From Halobellus litoreus (GTDB taxonomy: Archaea > Halobacteriota > Halobacteria > Halobacteriales > Haloferacaceae): DNA of 64,000 bases. A model generated the notes under the pieces. That model saw only the letters and a list, made by a program, of their open reading frames with translations, did not search any database and was not told the origin of the DNA. The stretch is taken from contig NZ_JANHAW010000002.1 in NCBI RefSeq assembly GCF_024464595.1, positions 248,001-312,000 of the forward strand, written 5' to 3'. A program made the translations under genes and the position numbers. Numbering within the stretch: the first letter of the stretch is position 1; each line of letters opens with the position of its first letter. Below, one piece after another: positions 1-8,096 of the stretch.

Positions 1-1
1 C

Positions 2-1006
2 GACCACGACGCGGACGCAGCGGAGAACGCCCAAACGGAGTCCGAGAAAGGGACCGAAGAGTCGAACGAAGAGGAGACGCTTCGGTGCCCCGAATGCGGT
101 TCGACGGACCTCCAGACCGACGACGAACGGGGCGAGACCGTCTGTGGTGCCTGCGGCCTCGTCGTCGACGAGGACTCGATCGACCGCGGGCCGGAGTGGC
201 GCGCCTTCGACAGCGCCGAACGCGACGAGAAGTCCCGCGTCGGTGCGCCGACGACGAACCTGATGCACGACAAGGGGCTGTCGACGAACATCGGCTGGCA
301 GAACAAGGACGCCTACGGCAACTCCCTGTCGTCGACCCAGCGCCAGAAGATGCAGCGGCTGCGCACCTGGAACGAGCGCTTCCGGACGCGCGACTCCAAA
401 GAGCGCAACCTCAAGCAGGCGCTCGGCGAGATCGATCGGATGGCCTCCGCGCTCGGCCTCCCCGAGAACGTCCGCGAGACCGCCTCGGTCATCTACCGCC
501 GCGCCCTCGACGAGGACCTGCTCCCCGGCCGCTCCATCGAGGGGATCGCGACCGCCTCGCTGCACGCCGCCGCCCGGATGGCACAGGTCCCTCGGAGCAT
601 CGACGAGGTCGCGCGCGTCTCCCGCGTCGACGAGGACGAGTTCGAACGTGCCTACCGCTACGTGGTCCGGGAGCTCTCCCTGGAGATCCAACCGGCAGAC
701 CCCGAGGAGTACGTCCCCCGGTTCGCCTCCGACCTCGAAATCCCCAAAGAGACCGAGCGGACGGCCCGGGAACTGCTCGAAAACGCCAAGCGGAAGAACG
801 TCCACTCGGGGAAGTCCCCGGTCGGACTCGCCGCCGCCGCCCTCTACGCCGCGGCGCAGTTGACGAACGTGGAACTGACCCAGGCGGAGGTGAGCGACGT
901 GACTGACATCTCGGAAGTCACGATCCGCAACCGCTATCAGGAACTGCTCGAAGCCTGGGACCTCGACTCGCCGCGCGGCGGCCGGCAGAGCGCCGCCGAA
1001 GCCTGA
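2..1006 (+). CDS. tfb: Transcription initiation factor IIB (TFB), 5' end outside window
   Basis: Archaeal TFB bridges TBP at the TATA box to RNA polymerase. The frame is open from base 2, so the true start lies to the left. After an acidic N-terminal stretch comes a zinc ribbon with two Cys pairs (CPEC and CGAC, codons near 87-160), then the B-reader/linker region (PTTNLMHDKGLSTNIGW) and two cyclin-like repeats, the first ending near base 690 and the second running to the stop. The C-terminal repeat carries the helix-turn-helix residues (SEVTIRNRYQEL) that read the BRE. Haloarchaea carry several TFB paralogues, so which one this is cannot be decided. The family call is secure; only the extreme N-terminus is missing. 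Confidence 0.95.
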   Translation, partial: DHDADAAENAQTESEKGTEESNEEETLRCPECGSTDLQTDDERGETVCGACGLVVDEDSIDRGPEWRAFDSAERDEKSRVGAPTTNLMHDKGLSTNIGWQNKDAYGNSLSSTQRQKMQRLRTWNERFRTRDSKERNLKQALGEIDRMASALGLPENVRETASVIYRRALDEDLLPGRSIEGIATASLHAAARMAQVPRSIDEVARVSRVDEDEFERAYRYVVRELSLEIQPADPEEYVPRFASDLEIPKETERTARELLENAKRKNVHSGKSPVGLAAAALYAAAQLTNVELTQAEVSDVTDISEVTIRNRYQELLEAWDLDSPRGGRQSAAEA

Positions 1007-1069
1007 TTACGCGTCCCGCGGGGCTCGCGGAGCTACTTTTAACTGTCCGCCGCGACCCCTTAGAGCCGT

Positions 1070-1285
1070 ATGCTCGACCGCGACGTCGACAGGATCAGAG
1101 CCGATCGCCTGCGGACCTTCGTCGAGCGTCGGACGCGTGAGGCCGAGCAGGATCGGATCGAGGCTGTCGAACGGGACAGTCCCGACGCCGCGTTCGAGGC
1201 GACGAGCAAGATCGCGGCGTACGAAGAAGTCCTGCAGTACCTCGATGCACGTACCGGTGACGACGACCTGATCGAGCGAAAATAG
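1070..1285 (+). CDS. Small charged hypothetical protein (71 aa)
   Basis: This is a very charged, probably all-helical 71-residue protein with no membrane segment, Cys pair or motif I recognise. A TATA-like run (ctttta, 1035-1040) lies about 30 nt before the ATG, which fits a leaderless transcript starting at this codon. It has the codon use of its neighbours and follows tfb on the same strand by 63 nt, so it looks like a real, small haloarchaeal gene. No function can be assigned. Confidence 0.6.
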   Translation: MLDRDVDRIRADRLRTFVERRTREAEQDRIEAVERDSPDAAFEATSKIAAYEEVLQYLDARTGDDDLIERK

Positions 1286-1346
1286 TCCGTCGCCGCTTCG
1301 CTGCGCCTCCCGATCGTTCGGCGGCAACGCCGAGAGCGACTGCCGG

Positions 1347-1880
1347 CTATCCCTCGACGATCACGACGCCCTTCATCCCGATCGTCGCGTGCGGCGTACA
1401 GTAGTACTTGACCGTTCCCGCCTCCTCGAACGGCTGGGAGAACGTGTGGCCGGCCTCCTGCACCTGTTCGGACTCGAAGGAGCCGTCCTCGGCGACGACG
1501 TTGTGGAGACTACCCTTGCCGTTCCACTCCCAGACGACCGTCGTTCCCGAGGAGACCCGTACTGCCGCCGGTCCGAATCCGAAGTTGCCGCCGTTGGCCT
1601 CCGCGCCGACGGTCACGGTCACCTCGTCGGTCCCCGTGCGGTCGACGACGCCGTCGTAGTTCGAGGTGCCCGAGAGGTAGCCGTCGAACGAGGGCGTCGA
1701 TCCGCCGTTGCCGGATCCGCCGCCGGACCCGTCGCCGCTGGAACTGTCGGACCCGCCGCCATCGCCGTCGCCGCCGTCGGTTGTGCCGCCGCTGGAACCG
1801 CCCGAACACCCGGCGAGGGCGGCAGTGAGCGCGGCGGTCGCGCCGAGAACCGTCCGACGTGTGAGATTGGGTCGTGACAT
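1347..1880 (-). CDS. Halocyanin-type blue copper lipoprotein
   Basis: Halocyanins are membrane-anchored cupredoxins that carry electrons outside the cell membrane, often to terminal oxidases. The 177-aa protein begins with a twin-arginine signal (TRRTVLG) and a lipobox ending LAGC, followed by a Gly/Ser/Asp-rich linker of about 45 residues and one cupredoxin domain. The copper ligands are visible: His in GSLHNVV, then Cys, His and Met in YYCTPHATIGM. I chose the ATG at 1880 over the TTG one codon upstream. Its position close to the ba3 oxidase operon (4,955-7,769) makes it a plausible electron donor for that enzyme; this is inference from context. Confidence 0.9.
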   Translation of the reverse strand: MSRPNLTRRTVLGATAALTAALAGCSGGSSGGTTDGGDGDGGGSDSSSGDGSGGGSGNGGSTPSFDGYLSGTSNYDGVVDRTGTDEVTVTVGAEANGGNFGFGPAAVRVSSGTTVVWEWNGKGSLHNVVAEDGSFESEQVQEAGHTFSQPFEEAGTVKYYCTPHATIGMKGVVIVEG

Positions 1881-1981
1881 CAATCGCGTTAGGGTCCTCA
1901 GCCATTAAGCGGGATCGAATCGTTCCCAATCTCCGAAAACGGGCGGAACTCGTTCGGGGGTCGACCTACCCGTATGGAACG

Positions 1982-2350
1982 ATGACGGACTCGAAGAGAA
2001 TGCGCGTGACCGAACCGCGGGGCGATACGACGCCGGAGTGGGAAGTGTTCCTCCGCGCGGACCGGAGCGAGTCGCTGCGACACGTCGGGAGCGTCTCGGC
2101 GCCGAGCGCGGCCGTCGCCCGAGAGCAGGCAGCCGACCTCTTCGGGTGGACCGCACACACCCTGTGGGTCTGTCGGGCCGACGACGTCGCGCGGTTCACG
2201 GAGCGGGAACTGGGCGGAGGGCGGTCGTCGGGCGGATCGACGAGCGAAGGGGAGACGAACGCTGAAGCGGAGGCGAATGCTGAAGCGGAGGAGGGCGGCA
2301 CCGTGGACGAGACGGCCGTGGCCGGCGGTTCGGGGGGGTCGTCGCGATGA
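1982..2350 (+). CDS. PaaB-like partner protein of a radical SAM enzyme (Htur_1727-type)
   Basis: This 122-aa protein contains a compact domain of about 60 residues starting WEVFLRADRSESLRHVGSV and ending TLWVCRADDVARF. The pattern is the one seen in PaaB, the small subunit of phenylacetyl-CoA epoxidase. It also matches what I remember of the haloarchaeal rSAM-partnered Htur_1727 family. The C-terminal 35 residues are Gly/Ser/Glu low complexity with a repeated NAEAE unit. Its TGA overlaps the ATG of the radical SAM gene by 4 nt (ATGA), so the two are translationally coupled and probably work as a pair. Whether it is a substrate, chaperone or recognition element for the radical SAM enzyme is unknown. 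Confidence 0.7.
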   Translation: MTDSKRMRVTEPRGDTTPEWEVFLRADRSESLRHVGSVSAPSAAVAREQAADLFGWTAHTLWVCRADDVARFTERELGGGRSSGGSTSEGETNAEAEANAEAEEGGTVDETAVAGGSGGSSR

Positions 2351-3561
2351 TCTCGATCAGCAAACTCCTCTGCGACCTCGACGCCGAGGGCGACGGCCTC
2401 CGGTACGACGACGGTCGCGACTCCGCCCGCGAGCAGATCACGGAGGACCGGACGACGAAGCCGGTGGTCGTCTGGAACCTCACGCGGCGCTGCAACCTCT
2501 ACTGCCAGCACTGCTACGCCGGCGCGGACCTCGACGCCGCCCCGGGTGAACTGACGACCGCCGAAGGCAAGCAACTGCTCGACGAACTCGCCGACTACGG
2601 CGTCCCGGTCGTGCTCTTCTCGGGCGGGGAACCGCTCGTCCGCGACGACCTCGAAGAACTGGTCGCCCACGCGTCGGACGCCGGCATCCGTCCGGTGCTC
2701 TCGACGAACGGCACGCTCGCGACGCCGGAGCGCGCGGCCGCCCTCCGCGACGCGGGGCTGAAGTACGCCGGGGTCTCCGTCGACGGGATGCCCGAGCGAA
2801 ACGACGCGTTCCGCGGCGAGGAGGGCGCGTTCGACGCCGCCGTCCGGGGCATCGAGAACTTCCTCGACGCGGGGTTGAAGACCGGGCTCCGCTACACGAT
2901 CACTGAAAAGAACGCCGCGGACATGGAACCCGTCGTCGACCTGCTCTCGGAGGTCGGCGTCGACCGCTTCTGTTTTTACCACCTCGACTACGGCGGCCGC
3001 GGCGGAGAGATCGCCGACGCCGACCTCTCGCCCTCGGAGCGCCGGGAGGCGGTCGAACGGCTCTGTGAGACCACGCTCGACTACCACGACGCGGGCGAGG
3101 AGATCGAGACGCTGCTCGTCGGCAACTACTGCGACGCCGCGTTCCTCGTCGAGTACGCCAGAGAGCGGTTCGGCGCGGCGAAGGCCGACGCGGTGCGTCG
3201 CTATCTCGAAGTCAACGGCGGCGACCCGACGGGCGAGCGCGTCGCCGACGTCGACTACCAGGGCAACGTCCACCTGACGCAGTTCTGGCAGGGCTACAGT
3301 CTCGGGAACGTTCGCGATCGACCGTTCGGCGCGATCTGGGAGGACGAGTCGAACCCGCTGCTGGGGGCGCTCCGGAACCGCGAGGAGCACCTGACGGGCA
3401 AGTGCGCGGCGTGTCGGTACCAGGACATCTGCCGCGGCGGGTCGCGCCTTCGAGCGCTCGCGGGGAGCGGCGACGTCTTCGGCCCCGACCCGCAGTGTTA
3501 TCTGACTCGCGACGAACGGCTCGAGGGCGCCGTCGAGTCGTCCGGGTCCGCGGCCGACTGA
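2347..3561 (+). CDS. Radical SAM/SPASM enzyme
   Basis: This is a 404-aa radical SAM enzyme. Cys49, Cys53 and Cys56 in RRCNLYCQHC form the CX3CX2C site for the SAM-binding 4Fe-4S cluster. A GGEP motif follows (SGGEPLV), and the C-terminus has a SPASM-like auxiliary cluster domain with Cys353, Cys356, Cys362 and Cys384. Its architecture resembles AhbC/AhbD haem-biosynthesis enzymes and peptide-modifying SPASM enzymes. The start overlaps the stop of the PaaB-like gene. Nearness to the oxidase operon is compatible with a role in haem or cofactor maturation, while the partner protein suggests peptide or protein modification. I cannot choose between these. Confidence 0.85.
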   Translation: MISISKLLCDLDAEGDGLRYDDGRDSAREQITEDRTTKPVVVWNLTRRCNLYCQHCYAGADLDAAPGELTTAEGKQLLDELADYGVPVVLFSGGEPLVRDDLEELVAHASDAGIRPVLSTNGTLATPERAAALRDAGLKYAGVSVDGMPERNDAFRGEEGAFDAAVRGIENFLDAGLKTGLRYTITEKNAADMEPVVDLLSEVGVDRFCFYHLDYGGRGGEIADADLSPSERREAVERLCETTLDYHDAGEEIETLLVGNYCDAAFLVEYARERFGAAKADAVRRYLEVNGGDPTGERVADVDYQGNVHLTQFWQGYSLGNVRDRPFGAIWEDESNPLLGALRNREEHLTGKCAACRYQDICRGGSRLRALAGSGDVFGPDPQCYLTRDERLEGAVESSGSAAD

Positions 3562-3639
3562 GTCGCCCTCGATACGATTCCCGCCGATTGAGAACCGATT
3601 TCCATTTATATGTCTTCTCGACACGTATCTGAAATCGAG

Positions 3640-3870
3640 ATGAGCCACTCCCGTTTAACCCGTTCCGTCGGCATCGATCCCCTCAAGATCGCTCTCGGCG
3701 TCTTCGTCGTCCTCGGTCTCGTCCTGACGGCGGTCGCCGGGTACGCGATCCTGGACTCCTTCGGCAGCCTGAGCGCGCTGACGCCCGAACTGGCGATGAC
3801 CGTCGTGTTCGGCGCGGCGCTCCTCCTGACGGGCGCCGCCGCGCGCCGCGCCGTCCCCAAGCGTCACTGA
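3640..3870 (+). CDS. Small two-helix membrane protein (76 aa)
   Basis: The protein has two predicted transmembrane helices, roughly residues 16-38 and 48-66, and a short basic C-terminus (RRAVPKRH). An in-frame ATG exists at 3610, but the TATA-like sequence atttata (3604-3610) would place transcription start near 3635, downstream of that codon. I therefore use the ATG at 3640. No family is recognised. It lies between the radical SAM gene and a small Cys-rich gene. Confidence 0.6.
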   Translation: MSHSRLTRSVGIDPLKIALGVFVVLGLVLTAVAGYAILDSFGSLSALTPELAMTVVFGAALLLTGAAARRAVPKRH

Positions 3871-3935
3871 CGCCGTGCGAACGCTCGTCGCGGCGTAAGG
3901 CTTACTTACTGAGTCGTGGTACCAAGCACCAACCA

Positions 3936-4130
3936 ATGGCGAGTGCCGACCTTCCCTTCCCGCAGTGCTGTGCGGCCTGTCCTCACCGCAGTTCTTTCAC
4001 GGCGTCCTGCACGCACGACTTCCGGCAGTCCGTCATCCAGAGCCTCGACGAAACCCGACCGTGTCCCGTCTACGTCGACGAGAAGACGGAAGCGATGCGC
4101 ACCCTGGCCCGGTCGCTGGATCGGACCTGA
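3936..4130 (+). CDS. Small cysteine-rich protein (64 aa)
   Basis: The protein has six Cys: four in an N-terminal cluster (CCAAC, then Cys about ten residues later) and others towards the C-terminus (CPVYVD). This suggests a small metal-binding, zinc-finger-like fold. There is no membrane segment. Codon use is typical of the window. It is likely a conserved haloarchaeal small protein; function unknown. Confidence 0.55.
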   Translation: MASADLPFPQCCAACPHRSSFTASCTHDFRQSVIQSLDETRPCPVYVDEKTEAMRTLARSLDRT

Positions 4131-4248
4131 GAGCGCTGAGCGCCGACACGGGAGCGGTACGCGCAGAAACGGTCGTGTCGGAACTCTCGGTGCGGGGAGC
4201 GTCGGTGCCGAGAGAATCAGCGTATGAGCGTCGGTGCCGGGTGGACAC

Positions 4249-4926
4249 TCACCGGAGCGTCGCCCACAGCGCGGCGACCGTGAGAACGAACAGCCCCGTC
4301 GAGAGGTCGTAGGCGTACGCGCCGGTCGTCACCCCGAGCACCGTCGTCGACGCGCCCGCGGCCGCCGTCGACGCCCCCCCGAGGACGCCCGAGACCACCG
4401 CGGCGACGACCGGTCCAACGCAACTCACGCACGTCACGAGCCCGACGAGTCCCGAGAGGACGCCGGCCGCCGCGCGGGCGACGCCGACGTAGACGAGCGT
4501 CGCGAGCCCGGCGTATCCGATAGTCTCGAATGGAACGAGTGCGAGCGACACCGGACCGTCGACGAGCAGTACCGGTCCCCAGCCGGGCATCGCCGGAGCG
4601 AGGCGAACGGAGAGGGGACCGCCCGAGCCGACGGCGAGCAGCCCGCTCGTCCACGCGAGAACGAGTAGGTACCCCACGGCGACGACCGCCGCGCCGCCGG
4701 AGCGACGGTCGGTCGGGAGGGGAACGTCGACGGCGCGAACCGTCACCACTGCGAGGTTGATCCAGACGAACGGATAGACGAGGTAGCGAACCGACAGGAC
4801 CGCGGCGTCGGTCAGGAGGAGATACCCGCCCACGAGCAGCGACTCGACGGCGATCAGGGCGAGCAACGCGCGCTTCGTCCCCGCGCTCGGAGACGGGCGG
4901 AAACGCCGGATCGAGCGGTGTGACAT
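4249..4926 (-). CDS. Multi-pass membrane protein at the end of the ba3 oxidase operon
   Basis: This 225-aa protein has about six hydrophobic helices and little extramembrane sequence. A notable motif, LVTCVSCVGPVVAAVVSGVL, places a CxxC pair followed by Gly-Pro inside or beside a helix. It starts 28 nt after the small subunit gene that ends at 4955, on the same strand, so it is probably part of the oxidase transcript. The intramembrane Cys pair could handle copper or a redox step during oxidase assembly, but that is a guess. No named family is claimed. Confidence 0.7.
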   Translation of the reverse strand: MSHRSIRRFRPSPSAGTKRALLALIAVESLLVGGYLLLTDAAVLSVRYLVYPFVWINLAVVTVRAVDVPLPTDRRSGGAAVVAVGYLLVLAWTSGLLAVGSGGPLSVRLAPAMPGWGPVLLVDGPVSLALVPFETIGYAGLATLVYVGVARAAAGVLSGLVGLVTCVSCVGPVVAAVVSGVLGGASTAAAGASTTVLGVTTGAYAYDLSTGLFVLTVAALWATLR

Positions 4927-4954
4927 CTGAGGAGTTGTGTCCGCGGACGGCGGC

Positions 4955-5170
4955 TTACGGCGTCGCCGCCCCGTCTTCGTCTTCGTCCGGTGTGAGCCGG
5001 CCCATAACGTAGATCGCGACGAGTACGGCGAGCAGCACGACCTCGACGACGACGACCGCCACGAACGGGAGGTCGACGCCGAAGAACCCGGCCACGGTCC
5101 GCAGCTCGATGGCGACGGGGATCGTGAAGGCCACGAGCACCAGGAACAGCGCCGGCGAGAGTCGGCGCAT
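4955..5170 (-). CDS. cbaE: Small subunit of ba3-type oxidase (CbaE-like)
   Basis: The 71-aa protein has two hydrophobic helices (about residues 5-25 and 37-60) and an acidic C-terminal tail. Its start codon overlaps the stop codon of the subunit I gene (TGATG at 5168-5172), so translation is coupled. The position and size match the small membrane protein CbaE at the end of the cbaDBA genes of Natronomonas pharaonis. The call rests on synteny and topology rather than a signature motif. Confidence 0.65.
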   Translation of the reverse strand: MRRLSPALFLVLVAFTIPVAIELRTVAGFFGVDLPFVAVVVVEVVLLAVLVAIYVMGRLTPDEDEDGAATP

Positions 5171-6966
5171 CAGCGGATCACCTCGAGCAGCCGCTCAGAC
5201 ACGGCGTCGACCGGCCGAACCCCCGCGAGTGCGTCGGGCGAAAGGCTCGCCAGCGCAGACCGCGTCGCCTCGATCACGGACTGGACGGAGACGCTGACCG
5301 GGAAGCCCGGGCTCTGGCCGAGGAGCCCCGCGTCGCTAACGATCCCAGCGAGCGGCAGCGTGTAGGCGAGGACGACCAGAACGATCGCGATGCCGGTCCA
5401 CAGCGCGAGGTTGTCGAGGACGAGCGGGGCGCCGCTCGGCGGCGACAGCGGCTCCGGAATCCGGTCGTCGACGGGTGTGTCGACGCGGTCGTCCGCCCAC
5501 GTCGCGGCGACGTTGAACAGGAAGAGGACGACGCTGAGGAACAGCAGCAGTCCCCCGAGCGCGATCTGCATCTGTATCTCGCCGACGCTCCCGACCGCGG
5601 TGGCGAAGTCGAAGTTCTGATACTGCGGTTCGGCGGTCCGCCGCGGGATGCCCAGCAGGCCGCCGCGGTGCATCGCGTTGGACATGAAGACCATCCCGAT
5701 GAACCAGAGCACGACCTGCAGGAGCCCGATCGGTCGGCTGTACACCGTCTTTCCGGTGAGTTGCGGGAGCAGCCAGTAGGTGCCGGCCATCATCGTCAGC
5801 GCGACTGCGGTGCCGACGGTCATGTGGAAGTGGCCCGGCACCCACAGCGTGTTGTGGATGAGATAGTTGATGTTCATCCCGGCGTTGACCATCCCCGAGA
5901 AGCCGCCGGCAGCGAACATCAGGCCGGCGAGCGCCATCCCGGCGAAGGCCGGGTCGCGCCACGGGAGCGCCCCCAGCCACCGGAGGTACCCTTCGCCGCC
6001 GCGCTGGCGCGCCCCGTGTTCGACGCTCGCGACGACGGTGAACGCCGTCAGCAGCGACGGGAGCAGGAGGAACATCGTGTTCGTCATCGCGATGAATTTG
6101 AAGCCCTCCGCGATGCCGGGGTCCAGATACTGGTGGTGGATGCCAACCGGCGTCGACAGCAGGACGAACAGGACGAACACGACGCGGGCGAGCGGGTCGC
6201 TGAAGAGGCGGCCGCCCGAGAGCTTCGGGAGCACCGTGTACCACAGCAGGTACGCGGGCATCAGCCAGAAGTAGACGACGGGGTGGCCGAAGTACCAGAA
6301 CAGCGTCCGCGTGAGTAGCGGATTGACGCTCTCGACGAGACCGAGCGACCACGGGATGAGGAAGAACACGACCGAGACGGCGACCCCGATCGTCGAGACG
6401 AACCACATAATCATCGTCGTCAGGACCATAAAGGCCTGCAACGGGATGCGGTCGTTCGGGTGTTCGCTCCGCCAGCCGCGGTAGGCGAGGAACCAGTCCG
6501 CGCCGGCCATCCACGTGCCGATGATGAACATCGCCAGCCCGATGTAGAATATCGGGTGGGCCTGCAGCGGCGCGTAGAACGTGTACAGCACGTCCGCGCT
6601 CATCGGAATCTCGGGGAACAGTCCGGCGAGGATCGCAATCGCGGCCAGCGTCGCGCCGGTCGTCATCAGTCCGAACCACGCCCACGTCAGCCGGATGTCC
6701 GGCACTGGTCTGTCGAAACTCCGGGTGACCGCCCAGGTGAACAGCCCGACGAGGAAGAAGATGGTGAACACCAGCGCGAGCAGGACCCCGTGGGCCGTCA
6801 GGAGCGTGTAGTAGTCGACCGAGTCGATCACGCGGAGGACGTCCGTGCGGTGGAGCGCCTGGATCAGCCCGAACAGCGCACCGATTCCCAGTGCGATGAA
6901 CGAAACCGCGAACGACGCCTGTACGACTTTCGCTTCGTCCGGATATCTATCGACGAACGTGGCCAT
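5170..6966 (-). CDS. cbaA: ba3-type terminal oxidase subunit I
   Basis: This is the catalytic haem-copper subunit that reduces O2 to water and pumps protons (598 aa, about 13 helices). Ligands are visible in order: His59 (TAHG, low-spin haem), His228 and Tyr232 in GHPVVYFWLMPAY (CuB His with the cross-linked Tyr), His277-His278 in HHQYLD (CuB), and His379/His381 in GHFH (high-spin and low-spin haem). The Tyr and the GHPVVY spacing are of B-type (ba3-like) oxidases. It begins 1 nt after subunit II stops and overlaps the next gene, giving a tight operon. Confidence 0.96.
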   Translation of the reverse strand: MATFVDRYPDEAKVVQASFAVSFIALGIGALFGLIQALHRTDVLRVIDSVDYYTLLTAHGVLLALVFTIFFLVGLFTWAVTRSFDRPVPDIRLTWAWFGLMTTGATLAAIAILAGLFPEIPMSADVLYTFYAPLQAHPIFYIGLAMFIIGTWMAGADWFLAYRGWRSEHPNDRIPLQAFMVLTTMIMWFVSTIGVAVSVVFFLIPWSLGLVESVNPLLTRTLFWYFGHPVVYFWLMPAYLLWYTVLPKLSGGRLFSDPLARVVFVLFVLLSTPVGIHHQYLDPGIAEGFKFIAMTNTMFLLLPSLLTAFTVVASVEHGARQRGGEGYLRWLGALPWRDPAFAGMALAGLMFAAGGFSGMVNAGMNINYLIHNTLWVPGHFHMTVGTAVALTMMAGTYWLLPQLTGKTVYSRPIGLLQVVLWFIGMVFMSNAMHRGGLLGIPRRTAEPQYQNFDFATAVGSVGEIQMQIALGGLLLFLSVVLFLFNVAATWADDRVDTPVDDRIPEPLSPPSGAPLVLDNLALWTGIAIVLVVLAYTLPLAGIVSDAGLLGQSPGFPVSVSVQSVIEATRSALASLSPDALAGVRPVDAVSERLLEVIR

Positions 6967-6967
6967 C

Positions 6968-7483
6968 TCAGTTCACCGCCATACTCTCGTTCCATTCGCT
7001 CTGTGGGACGACTTCGAGGCTGCCCTCCATCGCGTGGTGGGCGCTCCCGCAGTACTCGTTACAGAGGAGTCCGTACTCCGTCGGTTCGCCGAACTCGACG
7101 GTGATCGTCGCCACCTGCCCGGGAATCGCCATCGTGTTGGCGTTCGTGCCGACCACCTCGTACCCGTGGATCACGTCGGCGGAGGTCACGTGGAACGTCA
7201 CCGTCGAGTGCGCGGGGACGCGGATCGGCTCGGACGTCCCCGGCTCGAAGAGGAACTGCCTGGCGACGACGTAGACGTCGTACTCGTTCTCGCCGGTCTG
7301 GTAGGTCCCGGGTTCTCCGAACTTCGGATGCTCTTCCAGGGACGCCGGATCCACCTGTCCCCCCTCGTCGTCGACCATCGCGATCCCCGCCCCGACCGCG
7401 CCGTAGGAGACCGTTGCGATGAAGCCGACGATGAGGAGCAATGCGCCCGCGAGCCAGATTTTCTCGTACCTGTGAATGTCCAT
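6968..7483 (-). CDS. cbaB: ba3-type oxidase subunit II (CuA)
   Basis: The 171-aa subunit accepts electrons from a mobile donor such as halocyanin. One N-terminal helix (about residues 10-33) anchors a cupredoxin domain with the complete binuclear CuA site: His106 (VIHGYEV), Cys141, Glu143, Cys145, His149 and Met152 in CNEYCGSAHHAM. Only one N-terminal helix is present, as in ba3-type enzymes. The start is 4 nt after the cbaD stop, and the gene is followed after 1 nt by subunit I. Confidence 0.95.
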   Translation of the reverse strand: MDIHRYEKIWLAGALLLIVGFIATVSYGAVGAGIAMVDDEGGQVDPASLEEHPKFGEPGTYQTGENEYDVYVVARQFLFEPGTSEPIRVPAHSTVTFHVTSADVIHGYEVVGTNANTMAIPGQVATITVEFGEPTEYGLLCNEYCGSAHHAMEGSLEVVPQSEWNESMAVN

Positions 7484-7487
7484 TATA

Positions 7488-7769
7488 TCACCCGATTACC
7501 GTGAGATCGCCGCCCAGGAACTCGACGAAGTACATAAAGATCCACATCGCGCCGACGATCACCATATAGATCGCGATGAGGACGAGCGTCCCGACGGGAT
7601 CGAAGTCGTCGTGGTCGATCCGTCTGACGATTCCGGACCGTCCAGAACCGATGACGTATCCCTCGTCGTCGACCGACTCGGGGTCTGGAACCGGTGGTCC
7701 GTTCTCGCTGGTCGCGTCCCCCGACGGGGTCGCAACCTCGCCTGCGTCCGTATCCGACTCCGCTGTCAT
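7488..7769 (-). CDS. cbaD: ba3-type oxidase small subunit (CbaD-like)
   Basis: The 93-aa protein has a long acidic, soluble N-terminus and one C-terminal helix (about residues 60-82). This is the layout expected of the single-helix subunit that completes subunit II in ba3 oxidases. It is the first gene of the operon D-B-A-E. A TATA-like box on the minus strand (7793-7800) sits about 27 nt upstream of the ATG, fitting a leaderless start. Confidence 0.75.
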   Translation of the reverse strand: MTAESDTDAGEVATPSGDATSENGPPVPDPESVDDEGYVIGSGRSGIVRRIDHDDFDPVGTLVLIAIYMVIVGAMWIFMYFVEFLGGDLTVIG

Positions 7770-7868
7770 ACTGCTGGCTATCGACCGGACCTTCTTTAAC
7801 GAGCAGAGAGATTCCTACGAGATGGGAATCGGCGAAATGTGGAATCAAACTGGGGCAAACGTGCAGGT

Positions 7869-8090
7869 ATGGAAGTGACGCCACGACGCGCTGGAATGGT
7901 CGCGCTATTGGCGCTTTTGCCGGTCCTCGCCTTCGGGATCTTTCGGACCTGGTGGGCGGGCGCGATCACGCTGATCAACGTCCTCATCATCGCCGTGAGC
8001 CTGTACCTCCTGATGTCGCCGACGGAGGAGGAGGCGCACGAAGCCCACGCCGACAACGGCGTCGAGAACGCGAGCGACGAGGCCCTCTGA
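7869..8090 (+). CDS. Small membrane protein divergent from the oxidase operon (CbaC-like)
   Basis: The 73-aa protein has two helices (about residues 8-25 and 29-48) and an acidic tail rich in Glu, Ala and His (EEEAHEAHADN). An in-frame GTG exists at 7839, but I prefer the ATG at 7869. It starts 100 nt from cbaD on the opposite strand and is followed after 6 nt by the TauE-like gene. It therefore leads the plus-strand operon of putative oxidase accessory genes. The CbaC comparison is from position and topology only. Confidence 0.6.
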   Translation: MEVTPRRAGMVALLALLPVLAFGIFRTWWAGAITLINVLIIAVSLYLLMSPTEEEAHEAHADNGVENASDEAL

Positions 8091-8096
8091 ACGGTC

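Noticed and set aside
1966..3648. Minus-strand frame opposite the radical SAM gene
   Set aside because: Shadow frame with no recognisable motif; the opposite strand encodes CX3CX2C and SPASM motifs.
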